Source of the DNA: Corinectria fuckeliana
Taxonomy: Eukaryota; Ascomycota; Sordariomycetes; Hypocreales; Nectriaceae
DNA length: 64,000 nucleotides
Direction of reading: 5' to 3'
Assembly (NCBI GenBank): GCA_019137255.1
Contig: WPDH01000080.1
Coordinates: 372,001-436,000 of the forward strand
The translations under genes were made by a program, and so were the position numbers. Each line of letters starts with the position of its first letter. Within the stretch, counting starts at the first letter, position 1. Of this stretch, positions 59,378-64,000 are shown piece by piece. The notes beneath the pieces are model-generated. The model saw only the letters and a list, made by a program, of their open reading frames with translations, made no database searches and had not been told where the DNA came from.

Positions 59378-59853
59378 CCTTCCTAGGAATACCCACTCGG
59401 CAACCCTTCAACTTGCCCTCACCCTACCCACCTACTACTGCCTGGAGCTTGATTCGGGTTTGATGGAAATTTTATAAACTACATGATACCATGTCCTTGA
59501 GCCAGCATATGATGGACTGGCAGAATAGATCTTCGTTTGTTGTTGCATAGCAAAATAGAGCTTGATGCAAATAGCTTTTCTTTTTTTTTTTGGTAAATTC
59601 TTGGGCAATTGTGGAACGTGATCTACTCTAAGGTAAGGTAACGTATGGTAAAGTCAAAGGCAACTCGAAAATTAGCCTGTTTTGGAGCAAGCATGATGTG
59701 ACGAAAGAAGTGTGCCCCCTGTGCCCAGCCCCAACTGCCAATCTCTCTTTATGTGTTTTCGATTTTTCCTCATTTCCAGTGCGAAATTTTTGTTCAAGAC
59801 CAGGTATCTCGTATCTCATGACATTTAGGTTTCTTGGTATACTTTGGGTCCGT
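59378..59853. other. Short convergent intergenic region
   Basis: 3' flanks of Ppg1 and RhoGDI; a T run lies at 59580-59592. No gene seen. Confidence 0.5.
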
Positions 59854-61003
59854 CTACCACTCCTTGGCAATGTTGAAACTCCACTCGAAAATTAGATGTT
59901 GCTTCTTGTCGTCGTCGATGAAGGTAGAGATGGCGCTGTAGTGGCCGCGGGCGAGCATGCCGGTGGGGGCTTCCTCCTCCTGGACTGTCGCAGGATGCTG
60001 AATTAGCGGCTGAGGTTTGGTGGGGAAGAGGCGGTCGACAACTTACACTTCTTGGAGTAGGTGGTCTGCTTGTCGGTGTTGGGGGCGTAGCTGCCCTGTG
60101 ATGAGAGTGTCAGAGAGGTTCAATCGCGCGCATCGGAGGTAGTGGAGAAGGCGTGGGAGCAGGCGAGCCAAGACGTACAATCATCTCCGAGTCCTTGGAG
60201 ACCCTGATGCCCTTGCGCTTGACGACCTGGACGTAGTGCAGACCGCTGAGGATCTCGTGCTGGACCTTGAACGTGGCGACCATGGTGAACTTGGCGCCCT
60301 CCTTGATAGTAAAGGGCTTGTCCTTCAGGGTGGCCTCGCTGCCGGGCTGGGAGAGGTCGATGGTGACGGGATCGCGGCCGGGCGACTCGAGGGTCAGGGA
60401 GAGGATGATGCAGACACGAGGGTCGTTGGGGTCCGAGATGTCCTTGCCGCCGCCGAGGCCGAGGGACTCCTTGTAGCGCTGGAGGGACTCATCGCCGGCG
60501 TCTGTGTGAGAGGAGAAGACTCGGCGTTAGTGGCGGGCTCGGTGAAGGTGGGAGTGAGGAGAGGGTTAAGTTCGGGATGGCGGGGTTGTTCTGGCTGAGG
60601 TACAAGGGCGAGAAGATACGCCACTGACATCCATGGAGGATATGGGGAGGGAATAGAGCTTCAGAAGGGTTGGGGCTGGTGCATCAATGCCAACTTGCGC
60701 AATAGATGACAAAGCTAGAGCTAGGATGTCGAAGAAGCTGTCGCTATCATTGTGAAGCACATCGTCATGGGTGGGTGGGTGGATGGAAGCCGTCCGCCAT
60801 GAAAGAAGCGGTAGGAGGAGCTCGAGGGTCGGCCCGCCTTGCCGGAGACGGCAGAGCCTCTAAAGCACGGCAAACGAAGATAGAAACAAGACCGAAAAAA
60901 AAAACCTACCCATCTGCTGGTACTCGGCAAGACTCTGCTTAGGCTGGGAGAGCGTGTAGCCCTGAGTCTCCTCGGGCATGGTGTCATCGTCGTGGGAAGC
61001 CAT
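59854..61003 (-). CDS. rdi1: Rho GDP-dissociation inhibitor
   Basis: Exons 61003-60910, 60501-60179, 60095-60047 and 59984-59854 give 198 residues, the standard RhoGDI length. The N-terminal regulatory arm (MASHDDDTMPEETQGYTLSQPKQSLAEYQQMDAGDESLQRYKESLG) precedes the immunoglobulin-like domain, with the family blocks VIILSLTLESPGRDPV-like, FTIKEGAKFTMVATFKVQHEI and GLHYVQVVKRKGIRVSKDSEMIGSYAP. The end is GHYSAISTFIDDDKKQHLIFEWSFNIAKEW, where the last strand lines the geranylgeranyl pocket. It extracts prenylated Rho GTPases from membranes and holds them GDP-bound in the cytosol. The first intron is long for this genome (408 bases) and the third exon is only 49 bases. Confidence 0.93.
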
Positions 61004-61619
61004 TGTGAGCGGGGAGGTGGAGGGTGGATGGCGGGGGACACTGTGGGAGACGGTGAGAGACGGTGTAAAGGGATGGAGTCTGGAGATTGGGATGAGAGAG
61101 CAGGAGGAAGAAAGCAGAGGAGGGATGCGTGAGACGGTGAGTGTTTGGCTAGCTAGAGAAAGGAGGAGTTGAGAGGGGCAGAATCAGGATCGGGAATAGG
61201 TGAGGTAGGAGGGGGGACAAAGAGAGGGGAGCTTCTGAATGGGGAGCTCTTGTGGAGGTGGAGGTGGAGGGGCTATTCGGACATGGGCAAACCAAGCTGC
61301 ACAAGCTGCCCAGCGCCCAGTGCCCAGTGCCCAGTGTTCGTTCCCTGACCGTTGTGGTAATGATAGATGGAGGGGCTAAAAGTTACGGGCGGTGTTGGTT
61401 TGCTACCTCTCTCGGGCAATAGGGCGGTCGGCATTGACGGTCGAGAAGAGGTGTTGCAACGAGCAATGCTCTGATTGGTTATATCCGCCGCACTAAGATG
61501 ACCCATCCTGACACCGACCCCCCCACCCCCCCACCGGACAGCTATTTTCCTGCTCTTACACTACGCCGTACCACTACCCTTAATTATAACCAACTACATA
61601 TAACACAATGAAAAACAAA
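61004..61619. promoter_or_regulatory. Upstream region of RhoGDI gene
   Basis: G-rich on the plus strand (GGGAGGTGGAGG-type runs, 61010-61280), thus C-rich on the coding strand, common for fungal leaders. Three tandem GCCCAGT-like units occur at 61312-61337. No gene seen. Confidence 0.4.
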
Positions 61620-63950
61620 ACTATACTAAATTCAGACCAGTTCCTCCAGCAGCTGTGCTGAGCAGTAGCACTTCTGGTCTGCTGGCTGGATGATTGAATC
61701 TGCGCACGATTTTCTGCCCGTTCGTCAATAGATTGTATGCCATTATACTCAGCAACCTTAAAGTTGAATGTTGGATCTATCTGAGCTTGACGAGATAATG
61801 CTTCTTTAAGGATGTCTAGAAACATGACCGATGCGGATGTAACGAGAATCTTCTCGTCTGGGTAGTGCTGTCTGATGTGGCGAATTTGATCTGTAATGGC
61901 ACGGACGCGCGGCGAGGAGATGGTCTCATTTGGTAACGAAGAAAGTTGACTGAGCCATTCCCTGGCGAAGCCTGGTTGCGATCGTCCCTGCACTCGTGGA
62001 TAATGCACGTCTGAATCTGCATCTGTGTCTGGATCTTCATCTGTGTCCAATTCGGAATCTTGAGTATTGCCGCCGTCGCCTGTTGGATCAAATGTCTGAT
62101 CACTGGAATCTTCACCGTAGTTGAAGTCCTCCTCCAGATAGATGGAACTTAACAAAGGCCTTCTCAGGTCATTGTCAGTGATAGGTAGGGTTCGCTCAGC
62201 ATCCGCCATAGCTCTAGAAGCTTCTGTGCAGGTTGATGGGGACCGTCTCTTCTCTAAGCCTGGCAAGTTGAGTAATGCCTTTGGGCGACCGATGATCATA
62301 GCTGCAAGGAGCATCACAAATACGCGATTCCGGTCATTTTGTGAATGATCCACCCCGGACTTGTTAGTATCAATCAGTAAGCTCACCAAACAACTTGAGA
62401 TAGTGGTCCAGGTTAACGAAAGGTCCGCCCCCTGGCAGCATCATTGTCTGACCGGCCAAATCCTTCCAGGTGTTGAACATTGGAGTTCCAGTTAGGAGGA
62501 AACGTGTGAGTAGCGCAGTGATCGGACGGCAGCATTCAGCTGCGAGCCTTCGCTCTTGGCGTCGTGGAACTCGTCAATGATCAAACAAGCAATATGCTTG
62601 TTCAGTTCTGCGTACGGAGATGAGTGTAGAAGGGCGTGAATACGCCTAGATGCTGGCTTAGAGAGCTTGTTTTCTCTATCAGGCCCAAAGGTATGAACGG
62701 TACTGCAATACGCTTCACATTGCATCTAGTCCTCATACCGCTGGCGAAGGAAGCCTGCACTACATACGACCATATCGTATTTCAGGAGCTCTCTCACAGG
62801 ATACTCGGCTTTGTCGAGGATGATGCATTTCGGTTGCTTATCCTGTTCCATTAAATTAGTCAAGAGTAGAGGCTCTGGTAAATACAACACTCACTGGCTT
62901 GTAATGCTTGGTAATTTCATCACACCACTGCACCATACAGCCAGGTTGAACCCACAGAAGGGTGACATCTCTTGTCGTAGCTCTACTGCCGCGGTCGAGG
63001 CAGTTAACGACTTGCCAAGTCCAACGGCATCGCATAGGAATCCGCCTTTCAAGTCGGATCGGGCTAGCATCTTCAGCCTCTCCTTTCCTGTCAATTGCCA
63101 GGATTGGAGTCGAGTTCGAAGCCCCAGGGCTGGCGTCGGCAGAATGTCCGTCCTGGTAAAATCCATCTGTCCCTCTGGTTAGAGTGCATGACCCATGAAA
63201 TAATGGGTAGGTACGCAATAACACATCGGTTTCTAAGTTAACAGCTGAGCTTGTGGCCGCAGCTGGCAGCTTCCAACTTTGTGCTGCTGCAATAGGTGAC
63301 TGACCCAGCTGTTGGTATAGCTGATCCAGCTTTCCACTAGGGAAATAGATAGGAATTCTTGGAATAATAGCAGCGGCTGCTAGGGCAAAGTCATTATCAT
63401 AGAGGCCCGGCTTGGAAGGTCTATCGGCTCAAAGTTGTAACCGCGATCTGGGACCGGATTTTCAATTGGCTGGCAGGTATCGTCAGCCGGCAGCTCGCGG
63501 CGGCTGCCGTAGTCAATACAAATAAAGCCATTGTCATTGTATGCGTTGACTGCTTGGCTAGGGGGGAGTTAGGAATCCATAAGGATACAGAGAATGAGTT
63601 GTATGAGGAATTAGGTGGGGTTGATTCTGGCCGCACTCTTCATCACTCTACGTACCTCGGCCAAAGCTAAGGGGGTGTGGGGCGCCAAGCCAAAGTGTTG
63701 CCTTAGGACTGTCAAAGGGATAGGCCGCGAGGCGGGGAGCTCCATGAGTGTCCCTCTGCCAAAAGAGAAAGAGGGAGTCCAGGCGCGACCTCGTGGGGGG
63801 AGGACAGCCCGGACCCCGTCGTTCACCTCCGTCCTCAAGTCATCCATCAGCCGGCGGGCATCGGATGGGATTGGACTGGGCCGGAGAAGGGCTTTGCTGA
63901 GGTGACAAGGCAGGCCACGTCGGCGCGATAAGTAAGTGACTTGTAACAAT
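61620..63950 (-). pseudogene. SNF2-family helicase relic (right copy)
   Basis: Better preserved than the left copy. From N to C on the minus strand: an uncharacterised N-terminal frame (63949-63611); KPGLYDNDFALAAAAIIP and FPSGKLDQLYQQLG (about 63400-63290); QLTGKERLKMLARSD; an intact P-loop GGFLCDAVGLGKS (63046-63008); VQPGCMVQWCDEITKHYKP; motif II IIDEFHDAK (DEFH at 62575-62564); motif III FLLTGTPMFN (62472-62500); AAMIIGRPKALLNLPGLE; a long acidic insert (DTDEDPDTDADSD); IRQHYPDEKILVTSASVMF, the start of the C-terminal helicase lobe; and motif V LLLSTAAGGTGLNL near 61628-61674. At least four frameshifts separate these blocks, and motif VI is missing because similarity stops at about 61625. 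The catalytic P-loop and DEXH residues are kept, so decay looks recent. It may derive from a multicopy SNF2-like family. Confidence 0.72.
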
Positions 63951-64000
63951 GCTATTCGTCGGCATCCCGCACAATGGGCTTGGAGAAGCGGGTAGCAGCC

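Noticed and set aside
1..64000. CRISPR arrays, bacterial operons, riboswitches, rRNA genes
   Set aside because: No spaced direct-repeat arrays or rRNA sequence were seen, and the gene structure is eukaryotic with spliceosomal introns.

Overview
The window reads as nuclear DNA of a filamentous ascomycete (Pezizomycotina, most likely a Sordariomycete). The evidence is short introns of about 50-80 bases with GTAAGT-type donors, CTAAC-like branch sites and YAG acceptors; fungus-specific families (GEgh16/Gas1-type secreted protein, ACR-2-like Zn2Cys6 factor, Bud3 RhoGEF, Ppg1 phosphatase); and an AT-saturated block typical of repeat-induced point mutation (RIP). The genus is not assigned.

Layout. 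1-6.3 kb is a decayed left flank: a SNF2-helicase relic (minus strand), a C2H2 zinc-finger frame broken by one TGA, and a truncated BNR-type secreted protein. 6.9-11 kb carries a CCHC zinc-knuckle/proline-rich protein and a GEgh16-type secreted protein, followed by a tRNA-Gln. 12.18-15.95 kb is one transposon-like insertion with perfect 47-base terminal inverted repeats, TA target duplication and an extremely AT-rich interior. 16.6-21.9 kb holds a divergent pair: an ACR-2-like transcription factor and a DHA2-type MFS exporter. 22.5 kb is a tRNA-Thr and 23.5-25.3 kb an NCS1 uracil/allantoin-type permease. 25.3-29.5 kb is gene-poor and contains two copies of a hairpin repeat.

From 29.5 to 61 kb the window is a conserved housekeeping block: importin Kap114/importin-9, PI31 proteasome regulator, Rev7/Mad2B, Bud3 RhoGEF, a short Dcc1-like protein, an RNF216-like RBR ubiquitin ligase, Rad4/XPC, a Cuz1/ZFAND1-like AN1 protein, Ppg1 phosphatase and RhoGDI. 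Themes that recur are DNA repair (Rad4, Rev7, Dcc1), proteasome/ubiquitin (PI31, RBR ligase, Cuz1) and Rho control (Bud3, RhoGDI), but the genes are separate transcription units and no operon-like logic is implied. 61.6-64 kb is a second SNF2-helicase relic on the same strand and of the same subfamily as the left one.

Splice sites were placed by hand from consensus signals, frame continuity and family resemblance. For the thirteen spliced genes the exon lengths sum to a multiple of three. No database search was run, so family names rest on recognised motifs. No clear new multi-gene system is present. The best candidates for a second look are the TIR element whose ends escaped the mutation that erased its interior, the paired SNF2 relics, and the transcription factor/exporter pair.
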